A stretch of 64,000 bases of DNA from Microbacteriaceae bacterium (GTDB taxonomy: Bacteria > Actinomycetota > Actinomycetes > Actinomycetales > Microbacteriaceae): positions 19,124 to 83,123 of the forward strand of contig JAIXXG010000107.1 in assembly GCA_027490915.1 (NCBI GenBank), read 5' to 3'. The notes under the pieces are model-generated. The model was given only the letters and a program-made list of their open reading frames with translations. It was not told the origin of the DNA and did not search any database. This document shows, in pieces, positions 8,335-19,408 of the stretch. The translations under genes were made by a program, and so were the position numbers. How positions within the stretch are numbered: position 1 is the first letter of the stretch; the number at the start of each line of letters is the position of its first letter.

Positions 8335-9000
8335 CTAGCGCGGCCAACCGCCGAAGAACTCGGGGCGCACCTCGGCGATCCCGTCGAGCGCGCGCTGCAG
8401 CAGCGCGACAAGCCGCACGCCTTCTCGTTCCCACTCCGGCCACCACGGCGCTGCCGTGATGTCAGGCTCCAGTGTGTTGGCCATGTCCTGCCAGCGCTCA
8501 TTCCACGCCGCGAGGTCGATCTCGAGCGTCGCGGGCAGGGGTAACGCGCTGCGTTCGACCGGGTAGTTCTCGGTGAACGACTCCCACAACGGCAGGTCCG
8601 TTCCCCACTCCGGGAAGAAGCGAATCAGGCGCTCGCCGGTCGGCAGCACCACTTGCTCACCAGCCTGAGCGCGGGCCCTGAGGTAGCGGTTCTGCATCGC
8701 ACCGCGGGCGCGCCAGTAGTTCGGGTCATCGACTTGGGCTGGGTTGTCGTTGTAGTCGTTGCCGGAGAGCCAGACCAGACCCCGGCCGGCGCGGCCATCG
8801 TCGTGCACGAGCGCCAGCGACCACAGGTGCTGGTCATTGCCCGACTGCACCCGGGCGGCCTCGAGTGCTTCCTCGACGGTCGCGCCCAGAAGGTCGAACG
8901 TCGACACCGCGTTCTCCGCGTCCTCGAAGACGTAGATGCGGAAGCGAGGTGCGTCGTTCTCCCACGAGCTGTCGCGCTCGTCCACCCCGTGCATCCGCAT
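8335..9000 (-). CDS. Hypothetical protein
   Basis: A 221-residue soluble acidic protein I do not recognise. The first half (about 18-100) alternates strands and helices (RIYVFEDAENAVSTFDLLGA, LWSLALVHDDGRGLVWLSG); the second half is rich in Trp (AAWNERWQ, APWWPEWERE). No signal peptide or membrane segment is seen. TAGCGT lies 6 nt before the ATG at 8998-9000, supporting this leaderless start. It lies between the HNH nuclease and the alpha/beta hydrolase in the same orientation. Confidence 0.7.
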   Translation of the reverse strand: MRMHGVDERDSSWENDAPRFRIYVFEDAENAVSTFDLLGATVEEALEAARVQSGNDQHLWSLALVHDDGRAGRGLVWLSGNDYNDNPAQVDDPNYWRARGAMQNRYLRARAQAGEQVVLPTGERLIRFFPEWGTDLPLWESFTENYPVERSALPLPATLEIDLAAWNERWQDMANTLEPDITAAPWWPEWEREGVRLVALLQRALDGIAEVRPEFFGGWPR

Positions 9001-9110
9001 GGCTGAACGCTAGCGCAGCGGGGGCGCTCGACCACCAGAGGGGCCGGAGCCGCTACGGCGGACCGCTGCCATCCCGAGCTCGGTATGCAGACCGCGCGAT
9101 CGGGGAGGGG

Positions 9111-10955
9111 TTACGAGCCGCTCGCCTCGACAGCGCGGCTCGCGGGGGGCTGGAGATTCTGAGTCAACTCGGCCTCCGGGTTCGGCGCCAGATGGTTCTC
9201 GGCTAGGTACTCGAGGGCTCGCTCAACGGCACTGATCTTCTTCTTGAGCGTCTTGACCGACACCGCGTTCCGATCGGAGTACTCATCGAGCTTCTCGTGC
9301 TCGCGTCGGAGCTCCATCTCGACCTCGACGAGCGTCCGCCAGACTCCGCTGTCAACTGGCAGCTTGAGCCTGTCGCGGAGAATAGCAGCGGCGAGGCGAC
9401 GTTCCACGACATCCTCGAACGCCTCGGCACTCGTGCCTGAACTGGCGAGTCCGAACGCGATACCACTCCCTCCTGCCGTTGCGAGGGTTCCCGCGGTGAG
9501 GAGCCCACCCACCATTCCGCCGGGGCCGAAGGCAGCGAGGGCGCTTGTGATCGCGGCTCCTCCTACGAGACCGGGTGCCGCTGCGAGCGCAAGCCCCCCG
9601 GTTGCCACCACGAGAGCGGCAGCGCCGGCTCCGACGGCAACCCACTTGATCCATGCGAGCTCGTCCGCACCGCGAAGGATCTCGCGTGCACGCTTCGTCG
9701 ACTCCAGGACATCGATGCCGTACTGACTGGTCAGCCCGAGCTCGCCCGTGAGATCTCTCATCGCCTCCTTCATGACGTTCTTGGGTACGTCGATCTCGAA
9801 CGGCTGGAGGAAGTTCGTTGCGGCGAGGAGGAGAAGCGGGATGATCGCATCCTCCCGGGTGAAGTAGCCGACGGGGGCGGGCTCGACAGCATCCGCTCGA
9901 GGATCCGTGAGATCGACTTCGAGCTTCGCCAGTGCCAATGGGATGGGCCGGCCAGCGTCTTCCCGAAGGCGAATCAGCGTGGCGATCTCGCTGCCTTGCA
10001 CGTGCCTCAGCGCACCGAGGAATCGCGATCGGACTTCACCCGTGAGGCGCCCCGCGATCAGGTGTCCGTAGCGCAGGGCGATGAGAGCGAGCTGCTCAGG
10101 GAGGTCCAGGGCGAGGTCCGCATCAGCCCCCGAGCGAGCGATCTCCTTCGAGAGAGAACCATGCACGGCGAATCCGATTGCGCCCGCGACATTCGGGTCT
10201 CGGAGGTAGGCGCTCGCCGCGTGCGCACTCATCGGATCGGTGCCGCTGTCGATGCGGAAGTCCAGCAGCCATGGGATGACCGACGAGAGTCCCCTGTGGG
10301 AGGCAACCGGGTCGGCGCCGTTCCAGAAGTTGATCCACCACTCGAGATGCGGCGGGGGGTCATCCAGCTCGGCAATGATCGAACTGACGTCGAGACTCCC
10401 GTTCGCCAGAGGGCTCCCGATGGTGATGAGTCCCGAGACCGCCACTCCCTTCGGGAGCCGAGGAACCAGATCTGCCGCGATGACCGACCCGAGGCTGTGA
10501 GCGACGATCACCAGGCGGTCGTTGCTCGGGAGAACCGGAAGGATGCGCGACAGAACCTGTGCCCTGATCTTCACGTTCTTCACGTAGTTCCGGGCTTGAC
10601 TGAAGGCGGGCAGTTCGACCGCGGCCTTCACCCCCACGTCCAGGACGCCGAGCCTCTTCCCTCGGTCGAGTCGTCCGAATCTAGTCTCGATGCTGCCGAT
10701 CCTGCGCTCGAAGTCGCGACGATTCGCTCGAGCCTCCTCCCGCCCCAGCTTCGTCGTGGTGATGGGCGCGAGCGCTGGCGGGGGGTCGTCCACCCCCGTG
10801 AGCGCGTGCGCGTACTTCGGGGCGACGTACTCGACACCCTGAAGTCCCGGGTAGCCCAGGGCTTCCAGCGACTTCTCGAGGTGGGTCAGCCAGACGTTCT
10901 CTGGGTCCCCGTTCCCGACCCCATGGAGGAACAGCAGTGCAGGTCGGTAGGTCAT
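9111..10955 (-). CDS. Large alpha/beta hydrolase with hydrophobic Gly-rich C-terminal region
   Basis: A 614-residue protein. Residues 1-290 form an alpha/beta hydrolase: HGVGNG oxyanion region at 11-16, nucleophile AHSLGS with S154, a later NGADPV Asp candidate and an AHAASAYL His candidate. Residues about 435-507 are a long Gly/Ala-rich hydrophobic block able to form two or three membrane segments, followed by a charged helical coiled-coil tail (about 510-590). The ATG at 10953-10955 was chosen because GAGGAG precedes it; a longer frame exists. A hydrolase joined to a membrane-inserting module recalls effector proteins, but no function is established. Confidence 0.75.
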   Translation of the reverse strand: MTYRPALLFLHGVGNGDPENVWLTHLEKSLEALGYPGLQGVEYVAPKYAHALTGVDDPPPALAPITTTKLGREEARANRRDFERRIGSIETRFGRLDRGKRLGVLDVGVKAAVELPAFSQARNYVKNVKIRAQVLSRILPVLPSNDRLVIVAHSLGSVIAADLVPRLPKGVAVSGLITIGSPLANGSLDVSSIIAELDDPPPHLEWWINFWNGADPVASHRGLSSVIPWLLDFRIDSGTDPMSAHAASAYLRDPNVAGAIGFAVHGSLSKEIARSGADADLALDLPEQLALIALRYGHLIAGRLTGEVRSRFLGALRHVQGSEIATLIRLREDAGRPIPLALAKLEVDLTDPRADAVEPAPVGYFTREDAIIPLLLLAATNFLQPFEIDVPKNVMKEAMRDLTGELGLTSQYGIDVLESTKRAREILRGADELAWIKWVAVGAGAAALVVATGGLALAAAPGLVGGAAITSALAAFGPGGMVGGLLTAGTLATAGGSGIAFGLASSGTSAEAFEDVVERRLAAAILRDRLKLPVDSGVWRTLVEVEMELRREHEKLDEYSDRNAVSVKTLKKKISAVERALEYLAENHLAPNPEAELTQNLQPPASRAVEASGS

Positions 10956-11083
10956 CCTGATCTCCTCGCAGGTCTCGTTCCGCACGACATCGGGTGAACG
11001 AGCATCATTCTTCTTCGTCAGAGTATCGACTGGAACAACGGGGGCGGCTCGGTGCCACGGCTGCACAGGGGTCGAGACGGGAA

Positions 11084-11113
11084 GGGCCGGGGCCTCCGCA
11101 GAGACCCCGGCCC
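11084..11113 (-). terminator. Hairpin terminator of katG
   Basis: GGGCCGGGG (11084-11092) pairs perfectly with CCCCGGCCC (11105-11113) around a 12-nt loop, 29 nt past the katG stop. There is no strong U tract, as is usual in this genome. Confidence 0.7.
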
Positions 11114-11141
11114 GAGCATCCGTCGACGGACGAGCTGCCGA

Positions 11142-13385
<2,244 letters not shown>

Positions 13386-13473
13386 TCAGGCTACCGGCGG
13401 CGACCGCGCGATACCTGGGCCGTACATCCCGTGATTCGTTGGGACGTCGGTCGTCATGGCTATCCTCGGGCGA

Positions 13474-13807
13474 TGCGAATCCGTCGAACCGTAGCGGTCT
13501 ACGTCGATGGGTTCGCCCTGTACAAGGCATTGCTCCAGCGTCGGTATCCGCAGTACAAGTGGCTCGACCTTGAGGCGCTCTCTCGACGGCTGTTTCCCCA
13601 TCGTGACGTCGTGCAGGTCAAGTACTTCACTGCTCCTCTGAAGCCAATGACGAATGACCCCGCAGTGCGTACAACAAAGCCTTCGAGGGCATTGGTCTCG
13701 ATGCCATCAGGCAGATCCGCCGTGGCACGCTGCAATCTTCGCAGTTCCCGCTCGTGCTGCGTGACGCCCAGGGGAGAACGATCCGGAAGCCACCAACCTG
13801 GACTTAA
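13474..13807 (+). pseudogene. NYN-domain (PIN-like RNase) gene, internally deleted and frameshifted
   Basis: From the ATG at 13474 the first 55 codons read like the start of a NYN-domain protein (VAVYVDGFALYKALLQRR, KWLDLEALS, VVQVKYFTA). Homology stops near 13660. From 13670, in another frame, sequence resembling a NYN C-terminus resumes (KAFEGIGLDAIRQIRRG, FPLVLRDAQGRTIRKPPTW) and ends at TAA 13805-13807. About 90-100 codons including the middle Asp residues are missing, so the product should be inactive. The promoter-like TATCCT, 6 nt before the ATG, and a downstream hairpin remain intact, suggesting recent decay. Confidence 0.75.
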
Positions 13808-13814
13808 CGAAGCA

Positions 13815-13838
13815 GGCCCTCGGCTTTCGCCGAGGGCC
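13815..13838 (+). terminator. Hairpin terminator after NYN pseudogene
   Basis: GGCCCTCGGC (13815-13824), TTTC loop, GCCGAGGGCC (13829-13838): a perfect 10-bp stem with a tetraloop, 8 nt after the pseudogene stop. Confidence 0.7.
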
Positions 13839-13930
13839 GCGCCCGGTAGTCGAGACATCCGGGTTGTTATGTCCTTACGGTAGCAGTCCGCCCCGACAGT
13901 TGTGAGCGACAAGACCGCCAGTGGACCATG

Positions 13931-14006
13931 TGGTGGCTCCGACGGGCGTCGATCCCGTGACCTCACGATTTTCAGTCGTGCGCTCTACCAACTGAGCTAC
14001 AGAGCC
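13931..14006 (-). tRNA. tRNA-Phe (GAA)
   Basis: Leftward tRNA: acceptor GGCTCTG/CGGAGCC, D arm GTAGCTCAGTTGGTAGAGC, anticodon stem CGACT/AATCG region with GAA anticodon, T loop present. CCA is encoded at 13931-13933. It is last in the Glu-Asp-Phe cluster. Confidence 0.97.
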
Positions 14007-14064
14007 GTGGGGCGTTGCCGCCCCGTACGGAACAAGCCCCCTCCGAGGAGAGGGCCCGTCGCCG

Positions 14065-14141
14065 TGGCGACCCTGACGGGACTTGAACCCGCGACCTCCG
14101 CCGTGACAGGGCGGCACGCTAACCAACTGCGCTACAGGGCC
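14065..14141 (-). tRNA. tRNA-Asp (GTC)
   Basis: Leftward tRNA: acceptor GGCCCTG/CAGGGTC, anticodon arm CCGCC-CTGTCAC-GGCGG with anticodon GTC, T arm GCGGGTTCAAGTCCCGT, encoded CCA at 14065-14067. Middle gene of the cluster. Confidence 0.97.
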
Positions 14142-14170
14142 TTGCAGATATTCAATTGTAGGGCTGTTCG

Positions 14171-14243
14171 TGACCCCAACGGGATTCGAACCCGTGCTGC
14201 CGCCGTGAAAGGGCGGTGTCCTAGGCCACTAAACGATGGGGCC
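14171..14243 (-). tRNA. tRNA-Glu (TTC)
   Basis: Leftward tRNA: acceptor GGCCCCA/TGGGGTC, anticodon arm CCGCC-CTTTCAC-GGCGG with anticodon TTC, discriminator A73. Unlike its two cluster mates it does not encode CCA (CGA follows), so CCA must be added by the nucleotidyltransferase. First gene of the cluster. Confidence 0.97.
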
Positions 14244-14277
14244 GTGGTGGCGCGAGCCGCACAGCAACCGATGCACC

Positions 14278-14307
14278 AGCATAGGGCTCCCGCGGCGACT
14301 TCGCCAA
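14278..14307 (-). promoter_or_regulatory. Promoter of the tRNA Glu-Asp-Phe cluster
   Basis: Read leftward: TTGGCG (-35, 14302-14307), 18-nt spacer, TATGCT (-10, 14278-14283), about 34 nt before the mature tRNA-Glu 5' end. Confidence 0.65.
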
Positions 14308-14534
14308 TCGGGTTCGGCGGCGGCCCGCGCGGGCTCCCGGCTGCGGGGCGGGCGGCGGGCTAGCGTCGCGGGCAGGATGCCCGAGCGGCGCTCGGCCGGC
14401 GGCACGCCCCACCGGGGCGCGCCGTGCCTGGTCGCGGCGAGCATCCGTTGGTACTGTTGTTAATGGTGCTGGTGTGAGAGTTGTGACATAACGAAAGTGC
14501 GTCACGATCGACACCCGGCCGAACGGGGAGAGAC

Positions 14535-15836
14535 ATGCGGGCAGCACAACGCGGGGGGAACGCGATGGGCCGGTCGACGACGGCAGACGCCGACGCGCGC
14601 AGCGTCGAGCGCGCCCCGAGCGCGCGGGCCGCGGCTCCGGTGCGCCGCCGCGGGCATGCCCTGATCGCGGCGCTCGCCGCCATCGCCCTGCTCGTCACCG
14701 GCTCGATCGCCGCGACCGAGCGGCCCGCCTACGCCACCGACTACCCCTCGTGGAACGACGTGCTCGAGGCCCGGCGCGACGTCGCCGCGGCCCAGCAGAA
14801 GATCAAGGAGATCAAGGCGGCGATCGAGGCGATCACCGCCGAGGTCGCCCGCACCGAGGCGATCGCCCAGGAGAAGGGCGAGATCTACTACGTGGCGCAG
14901 GAGGCCTTCGACGAGGCCGCCTACACCGCCGAGCAGCTGCAGGCCCAGGCCGACGAGGCGCAGGCCCGCGCCGACGCCTCGCGCCTGCGCGCCGGCCAGT
15001 TCGTGGCCGAGCTCGCGCGCTCGGGCGGCGGCGACCTCTCGGCGTCGCTGCTGACCAACCCGGGCCAGGCCGACGAGCTGCTCTCGCGCCTCGGCTTCGC
15101 CAGCAAGATCACCGAGCAGGCCGAGGGCATCTACGCCGCCGCGCTGCAAGACCAGAACGCCGCCGAGGCCTTCACCGAGCAGGCCAACGTCGCGAAGGGC
15201 ATCCGCGACGAGCTGCGGCTCGAGGCGCAGGCCGCCTACGAGGAGGCGCAGGTCGCGGCCCAGGCCGCGCAAGACGCGCTCATCGCGCAGCAGGAGAACC
15301 AGGCGCGCCTCGAGGCCCAGCTCGCGGTGCTCGTCGAGAACCGCGAAGCCACCGAGCGCGACTACCAGGCCGGGGTGCAGGCGCAGTACGGCTCGGGGTC
15401 GAGCCTCGGCGCCGGGCAGATCAAGAACGGCTGGGCCGTACCCGCCAACGGCTACATCAGCTCGCCCTACGGCTACCGCGTGCACCCCATCAGCGGCTCG
15501 GTGCGCTTCCACGCCGGCGTCGACATCGCCAACGGTGCGGGAACTCCGCTCTATGCGGCGGCGAGCGGCGTCGTCGAGTACGCCGGCTGGAACGGCGGCT
15601 ACGGCTACTTCATCCGCATCGATCACGGCAACGGCCTCACCACCTCGTACGGGCACATCCAGGCGGGCGGCATCCTCGTGCGCATGGGGCAGGAGGTCGT
15701 CGTGGGCCAGAACATCGCGCGCATGGGCACGACCGGCTCGTCGACCGGCAACCACCTGCACTTCGAGGTGCGCCAGAACGGCGCGACCACCAACCCCGTC
15801 GACTACCTGCGGGGCAAAGGTCTGAGCATCGGGTAG
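14535..15836 (+). CDS. Secreted coiled-coil M23 family peptidoglycan endopeptidase
   Basis: A 433-residue exported protein. A basic N-terminus and hydrophobic segment (about 40-62) end at PAYAT; a long Ala/Glu/Gln coiled coil fills about 70-285; the C-terminal LytM/M23 domain has SPYGYRVHPISGSVRFHAGVD with the zinc ligands in HAGVD, then TSYGHI and NHLHFEV. This resembles RipC/EnvC-type hydrolases or activators used in cell separation, and the M23 residues look complete enough for activity. GGGGAGAG precedes the ATG. The next gene is a tandem partner with a related coiled coil. Confidence 0.92.
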   Translation: MRAAQRGGNAMGRSTTADADARSVERAPSARAAAPVRRRGHALIAALAAIALLVTGSIAATERPAYATDYPSWNDVLEARRDVAAAQQKIKEIKAAIEAITAEVARTEAIAQEKGEIYYVAQEAFDEAAYTAEQLQAQADEAQARADASRLRAGQFVAELARSGGGDLSASLLTNPGQADELLSRLGFASKITEQAEGIYAAALQDQNAAEAFTEQANVAKGIRDELRLEAQAAYEEAQVAAQAAQDALIAQQENQARLEAQLAVLVENREATERDYQAGVQAQYGSGSSLGAGQIKNGWAVPANGYISSPYGYRVHPISGSVRFHAGVDIANGAGTPLYAAASGVVEYAGWNGGYGYFIRIDHGNGLTTSYGHIQAGGILVRMGQEVVVGQNIARMGTTGSSTGNHLHFEVRQNGATTNPVDYLRGKGLSIG

Positions 15837-15842
15837 GCGGGT

Positions 15843-17195
15843 GTGACGCGCCGCCGAGACCCGCGCGCGCCGCTCGCCCTGGTGGTGGCGGTGCTGCTCG
15901 TGGGCGGCGGGCTCGGCCCGAGCATCCCAAGCGCGATCGCAGCGCCGGCCCCGCCGAGCTGGGACGACGTCGAGGCCGCCCGCGGCGACGTCGAGGCGAC
16001 GCAGATCGCGATCGAGCGCATCACCGAGCAGGCCGTGGCGCAGGCCGCCGAGCTCGAGGCCGTGCGCACGGCGGCCATCGAGGCGGGCGAGAAGCTGCAG
16101 GCGGCGACGGATGCTCTCGCCGCTGCCGAGCAGCAGCTCGCGTCGCTCGAGCGCCAGCACGACGCCGCGGCGCTGCGGGCCGACGCCTCGGGAGCACAGG
16201 CGGCGCAGCTCGCCGCGCAGCTGGCCCGCGCCGGCGGCGGCGACGTCACGATGGCGCTCATCGTGAGCGGCGACGACGCGGATGCTCTGCTCTACCGCCT
16301 CGGAACGGTCAGCGCCCTCACCGCCCGCGTCGACGAGGTGCTCGCCCGTGCGGTCGCCGACCGCAACGCCGCCGACGCCCTCGCGCAGCAGGCCGCGACC
16401 GCGCGCACCGCTCGCGCCGACGCCGTCGCTGAGGCCGAGGCCGTGCAGGTCGAGACGACGGCCGTGGCCATCCGGGCCGAGCGGCGGGCGGCCGCGCAGC
16501 AGGCGCTGCTCGACGACCTCGCGCAGAAGCTCGCCGTGCTCACCGGGCGGTCGGCCGAGGTCGAGCGGGAGTACCTCGACTCGCTCGAGCACGGCGGGTC
16601 GGGCGGCACGCCGCCGGCCGGGCCGGCGCCGAGCCCGAGCGCGCCTGCTCCGAGCCCGAGCGCGCCTCCCGCCGGGCCCACGCCCAGCCCGAGCGCGCCC
16701 GCCCCGAGCCCGAGCGCGCCCGCGCCCTCACCGTCGCCGAGCACGCCGCCCGCGCCGACCCCGCCCGCGCCGACGCCGCCGAGCGGCAGCGGCCCCACCC
16801 CGAACGCAGCCGTCGTCGCGGCCGCGCTCGCTTTCGCGCGGGCGCAGCTAGGCGAGCCCTACCGCTGGGGCGCGGCCGGCCCCGACGCGTGGGACTGCTC
16901 GGGGCTCACGATGATGGCCTACTCAGCGGGCGGGCTCGCGATCGGCGGGCACTCCGTCTCGGCGCAGTACAACCGGGCGGCGTCGCGCGGCCTGCTCGTG
17001 CCGTACGCGCAGGCGATGCCGGGCGACCTCATCTTCTACAGCTACGGCGGCTCCGCATCCGGCAGCAAGTACCACGTGGCGATCTACCTCGGAAACGGGC
17101 AGATGCTCGAGGCCCCGTCGGCGGGAAAGCCGGTGCGCATCGTCACGGTGCGCACCTACGACCGCATCCCGGTCGTCGCGCGGCCGAGCGGGTAG
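15843..17195 (+). CDS. Secreted coiled-coil NlpC/P60 peptidoglycan hydrolase
   Basis: A 450-residue exported protein: signal peptide ending SAIAAP, an Ala-rich coiled coil (about 40-245), a Pro/Ser/Ala linker built from PSPSAPA repeats (about 255-320), and a C-terminal NlpC/P60 domain with the catalytic Cys in AWDCSGLTMMAYS and His in KYHVAIYLG. It should cut peptide stems, as RipA does. Its N-terminal half is recognisably related to that of the M23 protein just upstream (PSWDDVEAAR vs PSWNDVLEAR; LARAGGGDV vs LARSGGGDL). GTG start 6 nt after the previous stop; probably one operon. Confidence 0.92.
   Translation: MTRRRDPRAPLALVVAVLLVGGGLGPSIPSAIAAPAPPSWDDVEAARGDVEATQIAIERITEQAVAQAAELEAVRTAAIEAGEKLQAATDALAAAEQQLASLERQHDAAALRADASGAQAAQLAAQLARAGGGDVTMALIVSGDDADALLYRLGTVSALTARVDEVLARAVADRNAADALAQQAATARTARADAVAEAEAVQVETTAVAIRAERRAAAQQALLDDLAQKLAVLTGRSAEVEREYLDSLEHGGSGGTPPAGPAPSPSAPAPSPSAPPAGPTPSPSAPAPSPSAPAPSPSPSTPPAPTPPAPTPPSGSGPTPNAAVVAAALAFARAQLGEPYRWGAAGPDAWDCSGLTMMAYSAGGLAIGGHSVSAQYNRAASRGLLVPYAQAMPGDLIFYSYGGSASGSKYHVAIYLGNGQMLEAPSAGKPVRIVTVRTYDRIPVVARPSG
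16618..16790 (+). repeat. Coding repeats for the Pro/Ser/Ala linker
   Basis: Imperfect short tandem repeats of CCGAGCCCGAGCGCGCC-type units encode the PSPSAPA linker of the NlpC/P60 protein. Such repeats can change copy number by slippage. Confidence 0.75.
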
Positions 17196-17239
17196 CCGAC
17201 GACGCGGCGCGGCGCGGCGACGAGTGGGCCAGACGGTGC

Positions 17240-17731
17240 CTAGTGGCCGCCGGGCACGTACGCGGCGATGCCGGCCTGCACGATCGCCTCGGCCTCGGCG
17301 GCGTCGCCCCAGCCCTCGGTCTTGACCCACTTGCCGGGCTCGAGGTCTTTGTAGTGCTCGAAGAAGTGCTCGATCTCTTTGCGGGTCTGCTCGGGAACAT
17401 CCGCGATGTCCTGGATGTGCGCCCAGCGGGGATCCTTCGCGGGAACGCAGATGACCTTCGCGTCGCTGCCGCCGTCGTCGGTCATGTTGAAGACGCCGAC
17501 GGGCCGCACCTCGACACCCACGCCGGGGAACAGCGGGTACTCGAGCAGCACGAGCGCGTCGACCGGGTCGCCGTCGAGGCCGAGGGTGTTCTCGAAGTAG
17601 CCGTAGTCGGTCGGGTAGACGAACGGCGTGAACAGCACGCGGTCGAGAAAGACGCGGCCGGTCTCGTGGTCGACCTCGTACTTGTTGCGGCTGCCGCGGG
17701 GAATCTCGATGACGACGGGGTAGGCGCCCAT
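17240..17731 (-). CDS. ppa: Inorganic pyrophosphatase
   Basis: A 163-residue soluble family I pyrophosphatase that hydrolyses PPi to drive biosynthesis. The signature [16 protein letters not shown] carries the Asp metal ligands; [13 protein letters not shown] and [14 protein letters not shown] near the N-terminus and [12 protein letters not shown] complete the active-site set. Length is usual for bacterial hexameric enzymes. It is convergent with the NlpC/P60 gene and divergent from tilS. AAGGAG lies just before the ATG. Confidence 0.97.
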   Translation of the reverse strand: MGAYPVVIEIPRGSRNKYEVDHETGRVFLDRVLFTPFVYPTDYGYFENTLGLDGDPVDALVLLEYPLFPGVGVEVRPVGVFNMTDDGGSDAKVICVPAKDPRWAHIQDIADVPEQTRKEIEHFFEHYKDLEPGKWVKTEGWGDAAEAEAIVQAGIAAYVPGGH

Positions 17732-17802
17732 GGGGGTGCTCCTTCAGAACGGAGGGGAGAACGGAAAAGTCGCGTGCCGATCGGCGGCTCTAACCTTAGT
17801 GG

Positions 17803-18837
17803 ATGCCCTCCGAGCCGACCCCGGCAGCGCGGCGCCCCCGGCTCACCCCGGCGGTCGCCGACACGCGCCGCGCGGTGCGCGAGGCCCTCGCCGACCTGCC
17901 GGCGGGCTCACTCGCCCTCGTCGCCCTGAGCGGAGGCCCCGACTCGCTGGCGCTCGCCGCGGCCGCCGGGTTCGAAGCGCCCCGGCTCGGGCTGCGCGCC
18001 GGCGCGGTGATCGTCGACCACGGGCTGCAGAGCGACTCGGCCACGGTGGCCGCGCGCGCGGCGGAGGCGGCGCGGGCGCTCGGGCTCGACCCCGTGCGGG
18101 TCGAGCGCGTGCGGGTCGAGGGCCCGGGCGGCCCCGAGTCCGCGGCGCGCGCGGCCCGGTACGCCGCGCTCGAGGTCGCGGCCGTCGAGCACGGGGCCGC
18201 GGCCGTGCTGCTCGGGCACTCGCTCGACGACCAGGCCGAGACCGTGCTGCTCGGACTCGCGCGCGGCAGCGGCACGCTGAGCATCGCGGGCATGGCCGAG
18301 GTCGCGGGGCTCTACCGCCGACCGCTGCTCGAGCTGCGCCGCGCCGCACTCGCCCAGGCCTGCGCCGACCAGGGCCTCGAGCCGTGGAGCGACCCGCACA
18401 ACAGCGACGAGCGCTTCGCGCGCGTGCGGGTGCGGCGGCGCATCCTGCCGATGCTCGAAGAGCACCTCGATGCGGGGATCGTCGAGGCGCTCGCCCGCAC
18501 CGCCGCGATCGCCCGCGAGGACGCCGAGGCGCTCGACGCCATGGTCGACGAGGTCGCGGAGGAGCTCGTCGAGCTCGCCGAGGGCGGCTGCTCGCTGCCG
18601 GTCGCGTGGCTCGCCGCGAACCCGGCGGCGCTGCGGCATCGGCTCATCCGGCTCGTCGCGCGCGCCGAGTTCGGGGTCGCGCTCACCCGCACGCAGACCC
18701 TCGAGGTGGCGCGGCTCGTGACCGACTGGCACGGCCAGGGGCCGGTGCACCTGCCCGGCGTTAGGGTGGAACGCACCGCCGGGCTGATCGTGTTCACGCA
18801 GGCCCCCGAGACCACCCCCGACACGGCTGAGGAGTGA
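17803..18837 (+). CDS. tilS: tRNA(Ile)-lysidine synthase
   Basis: A 344-residue ATP-dependent enzyme that converts C34 of tRNA-Ile(CAU) to lysidine. The PP-loop SGGPDS lies at 43-48, and VIVDHGLQ and LGHSLDDQAETVLLGLARGSG follow as expected for TilS. The C-terminal part is short, as in other actinobacteria. TAACCT lies 6 nt before the ATG, so leaderless. It is directly followed by hpt, an arrangement conserved in many bacteria. Confidence 0.95.
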   Translation: MPSEPTPAARRPRLTPAVADTRRAVREALADLPAGSLALVALSGGPDSLALAAAAGFEAPRLGLRAGAVIVDHGLQSDSATVAARAAEAARALGLDPVRVERVRVEGPGGPESAARAARYAALEVAAVEHGAAAVLLGHSLDDQAETVLLGLARGSGTLSIAGMAEVAGLYRRPLLELRRAALAQACADQGLEPWSDPHNSDERFARVRVRRRILPMLEEHLDAGIVEALARTAAIAREDAEALDAMVDEVAEELVELAEGGCSLPVAWLAANPAALRHRLIRLVARAEFGVALTRTQTLEVARLVTDWHGQGPVHLPGVRVERTAGLIVFTQAPETTPDTAEE

Positions 18838-18840
18838 CCC

Positions 18841-19395
18841 GTGGACGTCGAAGACATCCGTAGCGACCTGACCGAGGTGCTCGTCACCGAGCAGGAGATC
18901 CACGCGAAGCTGGCCGAGCTGGCCCGCCGCGTCGAGGCCGACTACGGCGACACCCCGCCCCTGCTGGTCGGCGTGCTCAAGGGTGCGGTCATGGTCATGG
19001 CCGACTTCGCCCGCGAGCTGTCGTTCTCGGCCGAGATGGACTGGATGGCCGTCTCGAGCTACGGCAAGAGCACCGAGTCGAGCGGCGTCGTGCGCATCCT
19101 CAAAGACCTCGACACCGAGATCGCCGGCCGCGACGTGCTGATCGTGGAAGACATCATCGACTCGGGGCTGACCCTCTCGTGGCTGCGCGACAACCTCGCG
19201 TCGCGCGGGGCGAAGAGCGTCAAGATTCTCGCGCTGCTGCGCAAGCCCGAGGCCGCCAAGGTCGAGGTCGACGTCGAGTACGTCGGCTTCGACATCCCGC
19301 CGGCCTTCGTCGTCGGCTACGGCCTCGACTACGCCGAGAAGTACCGCAACCTGCGGGCCGTCGGCGTGCTCGCGCCGCACGTCTACACGCACTAG
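18841..19395 (+). CDS. hpt: Hypoxanthine phosphoribosyltransferase
   Basis: A 184-residue purine salvage enzyme converting hypoxanthine or guanine plus PRPP to IMP or GMP. The PRPP-binding loop VEDIIDSGLT begins at about residue 102, and LVGVLKGAVMVMADFAREL lies upstream. The GTG start lies 3 nt after the tilS stop, with a GAGGAG site inside the end of tilS. The tilS-hpt-ftsH order is a conserved block. Confidence 0.96.
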   Translation: MDVEDIRSDLTEVLVTEQEIHAKLAELARRVEADYGDTPPLLVGVLKGAVMVMADFARELSFSAEMDWMAVSSYGKSTESSGVVRILKDLDTEIAGRDVLIVEDIIDSGLTLSWLRDNLASRGAKSVKILALLRKPEAAKVEVDVEYVGFDIPPAFVVGYGLDYAEKYRNLRAVGVLAPHVYTH

Positions 19396-19408
19396 CGGCG
19401 CTGGCCGT

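Noticed and set aside
13874..14126. Leftward open frame across the tRNA-Phe and tRNA-Asp genes
   Set aside because: It reads through two tRNA genes with complete cloverleaf sequence; translation of tRNA DNA is a known annotation artefact.
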